Below are positions 54,684 through 64,000 of a stretch of 64,000 bases of DNA, in pieces. Below the pieces are notes generated by a model that had not been told where the DNA came from, made no database searches, and saw only the letters and a list, made by a program, of their open reading frames with translations. Location of the stretch: positions 22,775,501 through 22,839,500 of the forward strand of contig NC_016131.3 in the NCBI RefSeq assembly GCF_000005505.3. The letters run 5' to 3'. This stretch comes from Brachypodium distachyon. Its lineage: Eukaryota; Streptophyta; Magnoliopsida; Poales; Poaceae. The position numbers and the translations under genes were made by a program. Position 1 is the first letter of the stretch, and each line of letters starts with the position of its first letter.

Positions 54684-54745
54684 TATCACTTATCACCCGG
54701 TGAGGTGGACACGTAGAATAATTAAAAAATGAGTCTTAAAAAATA

Positions 54746-54826
54746 CTGCCTCCTATCAAAAAAAATTGTCGTTGTTTTAATGCAAATATGAACTAAAACA
54801 ACGACAAAATTTTTGGATAGGAGGAA
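54746..54826. mobile_element. Degenerate Stowaway-like MITE (81 bp) upstream of SKA1
   Basis: CTGCCTCCTATCAAAAAAAATTGTCGTTGTTTTA faces TTCCTCCTATCCAAAAATTTTGTCGTTGTTTTA from the right, flanked by TA at 54744-54745 and 54827-54828. Confidence 0.8.
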
Positions 54827-54828
54827 TA

Positions 54829-57800
54829 GAACTGTAACAGAAATCATATGTTAAACTCATGCGTCACATCTTCTCTTTTTGAATTTTAATTTCATGTTTT
54901 TATTGATTTTTACATCTTTTTATTGATTTTTGGACTAAACTGCTATTAATATTTGGAAGGCATTTCCAAGAACCTTCTAGACCACATGAAAATATAGAAA
55001 AACAAGATGATACCCCGCGCGTTGCGGCGGGACTCGTAGCAATTTTAGTGGACAATTGATAAAATGACCAACATAATGATGAAATAAAAAAAAAGGTACA
55101 GTTCTGAAAAATATTAGAAATACATGTATAAATTACATATAGTAAGTAGATAATAGAGTACATTACTTATATAGTTTAGAAATTAACACCAGCAAACAAA
55201 GCCCATGGTTTGCTTCAATAGTTTGACTTGCTATTGGTGTCACCCGCAAAATTAGAGTATACATATTTTCGGAAGGTGACTGAATCATAGAGAAGAAAGA
55301 CAGCTTACTACCTTATATTTCATCAAAAGGAATGAATGGCACCAATTTGGCATGCAAGTTGATTATAAAAAACAGGAATATTCATCTTCGTCCATATAAA
55401 TCATATAACTAAAATGATGTGCTAGCTCCATCTAGCTCCTTAGATCTACTACAACTGTCGTAAACAACAACTGCATTAAGGGTGGTAAATAGTTCATGAG
55501 AACAACATCCTACAGCATGGCACATCTTCATATAAACAAACAATCCAATCTTATGAACGTATCCTGCAAAATAAACCAATTAGCAACGAAAGGTAGAGTG
55601 GTAAATTACAGTGGAAGAACATCTTGCTGTGCACCTTGATGATCATGTATCCAATAGGAGTAGGTTGATCAGGACTCATCAGATAATATAGCACATCTCC
55701 AAGATGAAAGGATGGAGTGAAATAAGAAAATAGTCAATTGCGGCATCGTTCAGCTTGATTGATACCCTACCTGGCAGTTTTGTAGTACCGCAAGAAGCAA
55801 ATTATGATGCTTTTGTTTGTTCCATGTGACAACACACTGATGGAACAAAAGGAATACACAATGCGATTGCATCATGGATACGGGCCGCCCGCACGTATTC
55901 TCGACAATTCTTGACAGAAGATTCAATCATCGTCCACTGCAGCATGCCCACATGCCTACCTGCTTTTTTTTGCCCACGGATTCAAGCACGGCGACCATGT
56001 TACTGACACTTACTCGGTAGTAGGAGTAGATGGTCCATTAGAAGGAAAAAAAAACTCCGCTTATTACTTAGTTTTTGCTTGGATATTCGTTGTGATGTCC
56101 CTCGAGCCTTCCTGTCGACCACCGTGGCCCATGGAGGCCGACGAGTAATCTCCGAGAAATCAATGCAAGGGAGAGGAACTCATATACGAACACGAGCATA
56201 TTTGCGAGCATTTCAAATATCAAATTTGATATGACAAAAAAACAAATCCACATGTAGAAATATTAAATGTTAAAAACACAACATTATAAGGCTTATTAAA
56301 AAAATAAAACCAAATAGATTAAATGTATTTTAACAACTATAAAAGAAAAATATTAAATGTTATGTGTAGGTATATGAGTTCGCACTGTTTAAAAAATTTG
56401 TTGTCCTTCGCTCATGATCTCAAATTATATGTCTGTAATTGTCGCCCATTGTTTGTAAATGTCACACATTGTTTAAGGCAAACCAAAGTTATCATGGGAT
56501 GTGATGAGCTCAAGTTCGTTGATATTTCTCGCAAATATATTGATCGCTATTACCTACCACATTTTGAAGATACGTTACGCTCCAATGGTTTATCTATCAG
56601 CTGCTATCACGCTTTGAAGACATCAGAGAGCGGTGCGAGTGGGGTATGTTTTTATTCGTCACATGTTATGAATTGTGGGATCTCAACACCATTCTCCCAC
56701 GCGGAGCTTTAACATTTCCTGTTGTCAGTATGGACAAAACAAATGTGGTACACTTTCTGTTGTCTAAGCGACATGAATGAAGCTTGTTTCAGTGGTTACA
56801 ATTGATATGACTACCAACATGTCAATTCAACCATATATTGAGAAGGGAGACCTCCAGGCCCAGGACATTGATATGATCAAGAATAACTCCGATTACCTCC
56901 AAACTTTTCTTCACTCCGAGCTTCCAAAGTTCTTGAACCTCAACATGTATTTGCATCTCACACTTTTACTTGTGTATTCATGAATACCAAAATATGGGTT
57001 AGTTAGCGTGGACGCAAATATTTCGTGTTTTTTCTACGATAATTTGCTTACATTACATCAGAAAGGGATAATCAAATTTATGACTACAGATTATTCTAAT
57101 TCACTTTATTTCGGTAATAATATATCAACTCTTTGTTCGTGATTTCATAGCTCAACTGTAGTTTTGAAGAATACTCCAAGAGGACATCAAGCTTGCTTAG
57201 GAGATCATCGCAGCGGAACAAATGAACGTCAAAACTGCAGCAACAACTAGCTTTCCAGCATCTAATACAAGGAGCATGATTTTCTAGTATATTAATTTGT
57301 AAAAGATCCTTTTATTTTTTGTGCAGATGATACGAAGGATGTAGTTTGCAATCATTTGATATAACAATCAAAGGATATGGACAAGAACTGAACTTGCCTG
57401 AGATACCCGGAGTAGAGCAGAACACGAAAGATCCAATTAAGATGATAAGAACGCCAAGGTGGATCCAAAATAGAAAATGCGGATAAACTCCAAATGAGGA
57501 CTAACACCAAGATTGGATAACAGAACATGATGCTGATGCCTATGTTACGGCTTTACATATTGGTATTGTAGTCTTCAAGCTTAGCTCATTTCAAACTTAA
57601 TTATTAACTATGTCTTATCTTAGCATTATTTAACACAACATTGAAGAGACAAGATGCTTTTTTTTCTTCATACAGAACCCTCTAAGGCAAATTTGTATGC
57701 GCATAGAGTTGGATCCAGGGATAATATTTAAGTTGTATATTTACTGCAGTACTAAGTAGTGCCAATTTAATAAGATCTTCATGTTGTTTATTTGTTCAGA

Positions 57801-58159
57801 AGCATGATTAAGTAAATTTGAACATAATACAGGTATGATACGACATTATGATATATCATTTTGCCTTTTGATGTGCCAATCAAGAAGCACACAAGTGTCC
57901 AATGAAGCATTCTAGAGTACTTAAAAGGGATATCGATGTAATACCTTTGGATGTTGCAATGGTTAGTGATCGAGTTTCTCAATCTAGTTTATTAGAGTGA
58001 TTAATTTAGCTTTTGTTTAACTGAGATATGCTGAGAAGAATAACAAACATTCTGATCTTGGAAATAGATGTAATCCCAGTTCTGGATATGACCTTTGTTA
58101 TATTTCACTTCTAATTCTATGTTAGTAAGCTAACTTTCGGCTCAGTACTCCCCCTTTGT
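54829..58159. other. AT-rich intergenic region with coding-like islands
   Basis: Mostly AT-rich with no repeat boundary I could fix. A motif ATACCCCGCGCGTTGCGGCGGG at about 55012-55033 stands out by base composition. Three plus-strand stretches look exon-like: about 56490-56645 (CDELKFVDISRKYIDRYYLP, with GTATG after GASG), about 56815-56960 (SIQPYIEKGDLQAQDIDMIK) and about 57355-57490 (GYGQELNLPEIPGVEQNTKD). I recognise no family and cannot join them into a gene with confidence. Confidence 0.35.
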
Positions 58160-58683
58160 TCGTGGATGGCATGTGAGCTGCATCGGTGGGTGAGATCAAC
58201 AACAAACACAAGGATTCACGCATGATTTATCCAGGTTCGGGCCGCCGAAGTGTCATACCCTGTGTCCTGCTTGTCTAGATTCTTGTCAAGCCTCCGGGTG
58301 GGTGCATTAGTCTAGCGGGGGTCTAACCTTGGATTCTCTTCCTGGCCCCGCCAAGGGTCAGCTGCCCGGCAGGTTCTGGATGGACCATCGGATCGGAAGC
58401 TACGGGGGCCGCGGAAGGGGCGGCCAGAGCCACGTGAGCTTCGGCCCCGGGAGGCCACCAGGTCTTCATCACATGTTTCTTTGTACATTATCATGCCCCG
58501 GGGGCCTAACCTTGCCTTCGGGGGAGCTCCGGATTCCTCCCCACGGTCACGGTGAAAGGGAAAGCTCCCTTCCTCAGGCCGCTGGCTCCCTATCGTCGTA
58601 CCACGGCAAGGAACTCGAGGATCCGCCGCTGTTCTTTCCAGTGGTTTACTCTTTCCCGACCGTTGAGGGGGGTGCCGGGGGCA

Positions 58684-60392
58684 CACTACTACAAAAAGGT
58701 TTATCAGTAACGGTCGAAAAACATCATCACTAACGGGCAGGACGAGCGTCGCTGACTTCCTGTCAGTAAGGGTCGCTCTGGTAAGCCCATCATCAGTGCC
58801 GGTCACCACCCACGACCGACACCGATACTAATTTCGTGATTTAAAAAAAATTGAGGGCAAGAGGCCCGAGCGTTCATCAATTCATCAAATCAAATGAAGC
58901 AACAAATCTGAATACATACAATACAAGCACCATTTTGAACACCACAACAAATCACTTTACAGATCACATATACAAATAATTGCATACCAAAAAAATCAAC
59001 ACATCCGGCTTGTTGCTTGCCAAAATTGCTTGCGGAACCGCCACCAACAAATCTGCGAGAGAAAGAGAAAGAAAGAGTGAGATTTACAAAGAACCGAGAG
59101 AGGGAGAGATGCGTACCTCCTCCTTTCTGCGGCCGAGAAAGCGTCGGCCTCCTCATCTCCCCACCTCCGGCGACGTGAATCTGCAAGAGAGAGAAAGAGA
59201 AGGTGAGAGAGAGTACGAGAGAGAGAGATGGAGAGGAGAGAGAGGTACCGGCGGCGGCTGGACAAGGCCGGATCCGGCTGGGCTCGCGGCTGGCGGCGGA
59301 GGTGCTGCTCCTCCACACGCTGCCGCCCCCGCTGCTCCTCCACGAGGAGCCGACGGACGGAGAGGCGCCGCCTCTGCGCCTCCACTTGGGGCCGACGGAG
59401 GTGAGAGGGATGGGCTCGTGTGGAGGGGGCTCTGGAGGAGGGGGCTCGTAGGAGAGGGAGAGGTTCAGGAGGAGGGTGCTCGGGAGAGAGGGAGAGGTTC
59501 GGGGGTTGGGGGTTTGGGTGGATCTGGATCGGGGACAGGGAGGCGGCGGCTCGGGGAGGGGAGGAAGAGAGATAGGTTGAGTGCGGGCGGGCTAGGGTTA
59601 GGTTGTTTATATAGATGAGATCGGACGTGTTGGGCCTCAGCTGCGTTATTTGGTCCAAACAAGCTTCACTGGCGGGTCTAGGTGTAAAAGTCTGTTTGAT
59701 GGCCTCAAACATGAATTTGCGCATTAAGAAATGGAAAAAAATTATTTCTTAACCAAACTTTTGTATATAAATCTGCAATGTTGTTTAACAAAGCAAGATG
59801 CACTTCTGTGCAAAAAATAGATACAATATTACGATTTATCCATATGACTAGTCATCACTTTTGTCATTTGGCTTAAAAACTAAAGTTCAACTATGGGAAA
59901 AATGACAAGATTGTACTACATAGGTCATTTTTAAAATGTTAACATCTGATATTATTTTTCCACTATGTTAAGCAAGAAAAAAAAATAAGAATTTAGCAAA
60001 AAGAATCACATTTTTCTGATTTTTTGTGAATTAGTTATGGATTTTTTTAATCTTCAAAGGTCTTCCTGGAACATCAGTGGCGGGTCCTACATCTGTGCCC
60101 GCATTGGATCATTAGTAACGGGCATCCTGCGCCCGTCACTGATGTGGGGTCATCAGTGACGGCCTTTCCCGCCCGCCACTGATGAGGTTTCATCAGTGAC
60201 GGGCGTACCACGCCCGTCACTCATGAGGGGTCATCAGTGACGGACGTACCGCGCCCGCCACTGATGAGGGATCATCAGTGACGGGTTTTGTGCGCGGGCG
60301 AGAATGGCCCGTTACTGATGAGTGTCATCAGTGGCGGTCGAGGAAGGCCCGTCACTGATGACCCGTCATTTATGTTGTGTTTTGTAGTAGTG
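58684..60392. mobile_element. Non-autonomous CACTA (En/Spm-type) element
   Basis: Left end CACTACTACAAAAAGG and right end TTTTGTAGTAGTG are perfect 13-bp inverted repeats starting CACTA. The 3-bp flanks are GCA (58681-58683) and ACA (60393-60395), a likely duplication with one change. Subterminal repeats of the ATCAGTGACGGGCG type are dense on the right (about 60100-60370, both orientations) and sparser on the left (58700-58820), as expected for CACTA transposase binding. No transposase is encoded. Confidence 0.92.
58890..59730 (-). other. Possible transcription unit inside the CACTA element
   Basis: On the minus strand a TATA motif (CTATATAAACAACC, about 59606-59619) precedes a leader-like CTAACCCTAGCCCGCCC and a GC-rich, Pro/Arg/Ser-rich frame. 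The frame contains long GA/CT-rich runs (59050-59235). Its composition suggests a captured 5' gene end or low-complexity filler. The frames there have no recognisable domain. Confidence 0.3.
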
Positions 60393-60678
60393 ACATCGGC
60401 GTCAGCCCACCATCAACCTTAGGTTGCAGTGGAGCTGCAGCCGCTGTGCTTCTGAGAAGCCCCTCGCTTCTCGCTTGTGTTGCTTGACGGAGCTGGGGAA
60501 GGCTTTTTATAGGCTCAACCCGGCACCGTAGTTTGGCCCCTTCCTGGCCTCGGGGCGCGTATCATGACTGTGCAACCATTTTCTCATTTCGCGGCCCAGG
60601 ACTTGTGCCACCGCCCACGCGCCGGTGCCAAGTGGCACCCCAGGGGCCACGGGCACAACGCTAACTGATTTTCTAACA

Positions 60679-61139
60679 CACCGCAGAAATATCCATTCAT
60701 TGTGTGCTTGGTTAGTGCGTTTCTTTGAAAGTAGATGAGTGAAAGAAACATCTAAATTGTGCCCTAGATAAAACAGCTTCCCTTACCTCTTGTACCCACT
60801 CCTCTAAAATTACGGATCAGCTTAACAGATGGTAACTTATGTGCTAGTGTCAGATCAAAGGGGGTCAACCATAACATCTAGGTGAACATGTGACATACTG
60901 ACTACCTATGGGGGTACTAGTGCCATGTTTCTATTTCACATAGGTGCAGCTCGATGTTTGAATCTTAGGAATTTGAATCTTGGGACTACTAATTTTATGA
61001 CATGGTGGATTATGTTCTAAAGATTATGGCTCATTTACCTTAAGGCATGAGTAATTTTGTTTGAATACTAGCTTTAGATTCTAGAATCTAGAATAAGTAA
61101 TTTTATAACAGGATTATATTTAGATACTGAAGCACCAAA
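60679..61139. other. Unassigned AT-rich sequence
   Basis: No gene or repeat structure could be supported on either strand. Confidence 0.4.
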
Positions 61140-61923
61140 CAGAAAAAAGCTCCTGGCTCCCATGCCCTAGACGCTGCCAAGGACCCAGCCGATCGCATCG
61201 TCCTCCGGCCGGCCGGCCGGAGGGCAAGCAACACGTCTCCACGTACTTTCTCTCCTTGCCGTTCACACGGTTGGTGCTTTAGTAGATCCCCAGAAGTTAG
61301 GATTTGGTCAACCGGCAGTGACGCTATGGTGGTGATGGCGGCACTGTGCGGGTCAAGAATAAAGTTTTTCCAACTCCTCGTCCACCTCGTCGACGGCGAT
61401 CTCGCCGGCGGTGTTGAGAAGTACGGTTTGGTTGATCGCTGCTCTTCTAGAGTGGTGGATCTAGATTTGTGTTTGTGTTTTGCAGATATTCTGCGTGTCT
61501 CGGTTTCTTGTTTCTTTTTTCGATTGGCGAGGCTCGGCCAGTTTCGACTTCATCGTGGATTTAGCGAGGCCAAGTCTTCTTGGATCCATCCGGCCGGACT
61601 TGGCATGACCATCCAACCCTCTTCCATCGCTGTTTTCTTCTCCGGGATGGTGGTTTGTTTCTCAGATCAGTGTCACCGGCATCTTCTGACTCCGACCGGC
61701 GACTTACCGGCTACTATGTCAACAACATTTTCCTGGCTCCAACGTGGTTCAGAGGTACAAAGGTAGCATCGAGCTTCGCTCACGGCGCGCCACCGGCTAG
61801 TGCAGAAGAAAGAAGACGATGTTTACCTACAAGAACTTGCGTGTAATTTTATTTTACTTTAAAGATGGTTATGCAAGGGTTGATTGATTTAATACATGTC
61901 CTTGGTCTTTTTGAAAAAAAAAC
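61140..61923 (+). mobile_element. Probable non-autonomous LINE derivative
   Basis: GC-rich start with a GTCGACGGCGATCTCGCC-type block and GGTGGATCTAGATTTGTG, typical of grass LINE 5' regions. It ends ACTTGCGTGTAATTTTATTTTACTTTAAAG, GGTTGATTGATTTAATA and an A-run at 61914-61922, typical of LINE 3' ends. There is no RT between them. The target duplication was not found, so the left border is approximate. Confidence 0.5.
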
Positions 61924-62086
61924 ATGATTACATTTAATTTAGTGGTTCTTGCCTAAGAATATACTTTTTGAATAAATCTAGATTGATTGTTAGTTTCACC
62001 ATTGGTCTACGGAGCCAAGCTAATCGTCCGAGTATCTATGTGAACAATTGCTACCGGCGTACAACATGAAGGTTGCCAAGATAATA

Positions 62087-62199
62087 CTCCCTCCGTTTCA
62101 TAATTCTTGTCTCAAATTTGCCCAAAAATGGATGTATCTATTCCTAAAAGGTGTCTAGATACATGTAAAATTTCGACAAGAATTATGAAACGGAGGGAG
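62087..62199. mobile_element. Stowaway-like MITE (113 bp)
   Basis: Inverted ends CTCCCTCCGTTTCATAATTCTTGTC are perfect on both sides, flanked by TA at 62085-62086 and 62200-62201. Confidence 0.95.
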
Positions 62200-62879
62200 T
62201 AGATATTTACTTGGAACTTGAAGATAGGCTACTGGATTAACACTATTTATTTGACAAGTGGAGTAGTGAATGCCTTTTGTTGATCTGAAAGAAGGAGTGC
62301 CTAATTCAGTTCTCTCTTGTTTTGTACCCTCTACTTAGGAAATCATGCCGTCAAAGGTATTCTTTTATAGAACAACACAACATAAGTTCTGAACTTTCAG
62401 GAATAAAACCTTATTGACCTTATGGTATACTCAGGGATGTGTATGTGGAACTGTTCTACCAAACTGAATACGGAGTATATACTACTGCCTAGAACCCAAA
62501 ATTGGGGTACTAAAGTACAACTAATGGAATTAGGGATGCAAATGGAATCATGTGAAAGGCCCACTTCTAGTTTAATCCCAAATCTCTTATTCAAAATTTG
62601 AGCTAAATTTTAAATAGAAGATTTGAGAACTGAAGTAGAAGTGGGTCATTCGTGGGATCTCGCTTGCATCCCTGTCAGGAATATAATAGTAAGCAGATCT
62701 TATTTTTGGCATTAAATGCCTCTCCAAAAGGTAGCGGTCAGGTGTATGCTCATTGTTGGTGCCAAGAATGACACAATTCAGTTTATATCTCTTAACCCGA
62801 TAGTTTGATCAGACAAGCATGCAAACCAGGCAATTATTCACGCAACAGTCATGATAGCAGTTTTAGGCTACCAAGAATT
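62200..62879. other. Unassigned sequence
   Basis: AT-rich. No feature could be supported. Confidence 0.4.
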
Positions 62880-63080
62880 TTGTTGTTCTTTCCAGGTTGT
62901 TAAAATAGGAAGAGAGAACAATAAAGCAGCTCATGAACTTGCTGCTGTAGCTAGATCAAATGGCCGCAACAATTTCTGGTCGGGGCAGTCCCACCGGCAC
63001 TTACCAATATTGTAGCTAGTGACAATGTAAATTGCGGTTTGCAAGATGAATGAAAGGCGCTCCTTCCCTAAAAAAAGGAA
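62880..63080 (+). pseudogene. LINE 3' end with RNase H (RVT_3) tail
   Basis: The frame VVKIGREKNKAAHELAAVAR corresponds to the final block of the RNase H domain (V-x-R-x-x-N-x-x-A-H-x-L-A) found at the C-terminus of one group of plant LINE ORF2 proteins. As usual for these elements, it is followed by a short 3' UTR with GATGAATGAAAGGCGCTCCTTCCC and an A-rich end (CTAAAAAAAGG) at about 63070. Everything upstream is missing. Confidence 0.65.
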
Positions 63081-63117
63081 TTTGGTTGTTCGATTACACT
63101 GTCCAAGTTCAGACATA

Positions 63118-63234
63118 GTCCCTCCTTCCCATATTAAGTGACTTTCTATTACATTTTTCTAGACGCTTTTTAAGCATAGATATATTTATATTTGAACAAA
63201 TTTGAGTACTTAATATAATATTGGATGGAGGGAG
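63118..63234. mobile_element. Stowaway-like MITE (117 bp)
   Basis: Left end GTCCCTCCTTCCCATATTAAGTGAC against CTCCCTCCATCCAATATTATATTAA from the right. The outer 20 bases match well and the inner part less so. Flanked by TA at 63116-63117 and 63235-63236. Confidence 0.75.
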
Positions 63235-63236
63235 TA

Positions 63237-64000
63237 GATATGTATTTTTATTTCAAACAACAACTAGATCCATATATGCTGACAGATAGCAGGTGAAAAG
63301 AAATATCCTTACAGAACTATGCTTGTGTCGCGTGGTTATTTATATACCTACGGATTCTTTACTGAAAAAGTGAACATACATGATGGTTTTGCATTTGTCA
63401 CAGCCTTCCATGATCAAAGGTTCTGACTCTGATTTATACTAGGCGCATACGCTTTCTGAAATATGCGGCTACACAAATACATTAAAAACAGTCATTTAAT
63501 CTCCATCCTCTGATGAGGATTTCCATCTTCTTATTAAGCTTCTACTACTTCTTTCACTACTTCGGATAGTTACGTGATACTCCACTACACTGTTGAGTGT
63601 AAAATTGTTACCATCTATAATGATAAAACAGAACAAATCCTAATTTTATCCTACACATGTTTTCTTGGATGCATGACTCCACAACTACAAAGTGCAGATT
63701 ACCTACATATTGTTCAAAATATTTACTCATGTACTGCTACTCTACTTCTGATTACTGTCGTAAAGGTTTTGCTAAGCTTTGTGGCATATTTGTAACAGGT
63801 TGAACAAATAACAAATTAGAGCCAAAGTATTAACCTTCTATGGTTTACTTTTTAGGAAAATGATTACTGTTGTATGCAATTGTTATGGGTGGTGTTTGAG
63901 AAGTATCTTTGCGCCTGGTTAGGATTAGTGGGGCATTTATTGGCTTTCTAATGAAGATATACTATGGGTTACTTCTAGCATTAGTTTGTCATTAGTGCTT
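63237..64000. other. Unassigned AT-rich sequence to the window end
   Basis: No gene, RNA or repeat could be supported. Confidence 0.4.

Larger units (their letters stand above)
58160..60678 (-). repeat. Gypsy-type LTR on the minus strand, split by a CACTA element
   Basis: Minus strand from TGTTAGAAAATCAGTTAGCG at 60678, with a TATA box (CCTATAAAAAGCC, near 60505-60517). After the CACTA insertion it continues to the block at 58211-58282, whose reverse complement has AGCAGGACACAGGGTATGAC and GGCGGCCCGAACCTGGATAA. The same kind of block (GCAGGACGTAGGGTTTTACA, GGCCCGAACCTGGGTAAA) ends the LTRs of elements A and B, so this is probably a related Tat-type LTR. The exact left end (58140-58230) and a target duplication could not be fixed, and no internal region was found. 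Excluding the CACTA element it is about 0.8 kb. Confidence 0.65.

Noticed and set aside
55005..55040. Helitron end
   Set aside because: No TC start, CTRR end or 3' hairpin could be placed around the CG-rich motif.
1..64000. tRNA, rRNA, CRISPR or bacterial-type operons
   Set aside because: No cloverleaf with A and B boxes, no rRNA sequence and no spaced identical repeats were seen. The content is typical plant nuclear DNA.

Overview
This window is nuclear DNA of a grass, most likely a cool-season (Pooideae) species. The evidence is a BARE/Angela-like copia LTR of about 1.83 kb with a methionine-tRNA primer site, many Stowaway MITEs with CTCCCTCCGT ends and TA duplications, large nested Ty3/gypsy elements, and a spliced low-copy gene with plant-type introns. 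The species cannot be fixed from the sequence alone.

Positions 1-32867 are a nest of LTR retrotransposons. Element A (1 to about 5420, minus strand, running off the left edge) and element B (about 5421-32867, plus strand) are head-to-head copies of one Tat-clade gypsy family: gag with a zinc knuckle, protease, reverse transcriptase, a second (archaeal-type) RNase H, integrase and, in B, an antisense ORF with a gypsy-type 'transposase 28' domain before the 3' LTR. B is split by (i) a solo LTR of a Del/Tekay-like chromovirus (10326-13562, duplication ACCGT), (ii) a tandem composite of the same chromovirus family with three LTRs and two pol regions (14572-26795), and (iii) a small hAT-type element (29513-30126, 8-bp duplication). 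All of these coding regions are broken.

Positions 32868-48000 are mixed: a possible three-exon membrane-protein gene (33727-34373, minus), a short tandem repeat array, LINE remnants, chromovirus and other LTR fragments, a BARE-like 5' LTR with non-coding interior (38161-41017), a three-exon fragment of a PDR-type ABCG transporter (41125-41838), a pair of Stowaway ends bracketing 1.5 kb (43016-44505), and a 5'-truncated LINE with a 13-bp target duplication (44692-47962).

Positions 48803-54294 (minus) hold the one complete gene I can defend: a nine-exon, 277-residue homologue of spindle and kinetochore-associated protein 1 (SKA1). Every intron is GT-AG and all phases match. A copia-type solo LTR sits in intron 8, Stowaway MITEs sit in intron 2, and two more lie 150-530 bp upstream of the start codon.

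Positions 54827-64000 are sparse: a few unrecognised coding-like stretches, a gypsy LTR (about 58160-60678, minus) carrying a non-autonomous CACTA element (58684-60392), LINE-derived tails, and two more Stowaways. No tRNA, rRNA or CRISPR was seen.
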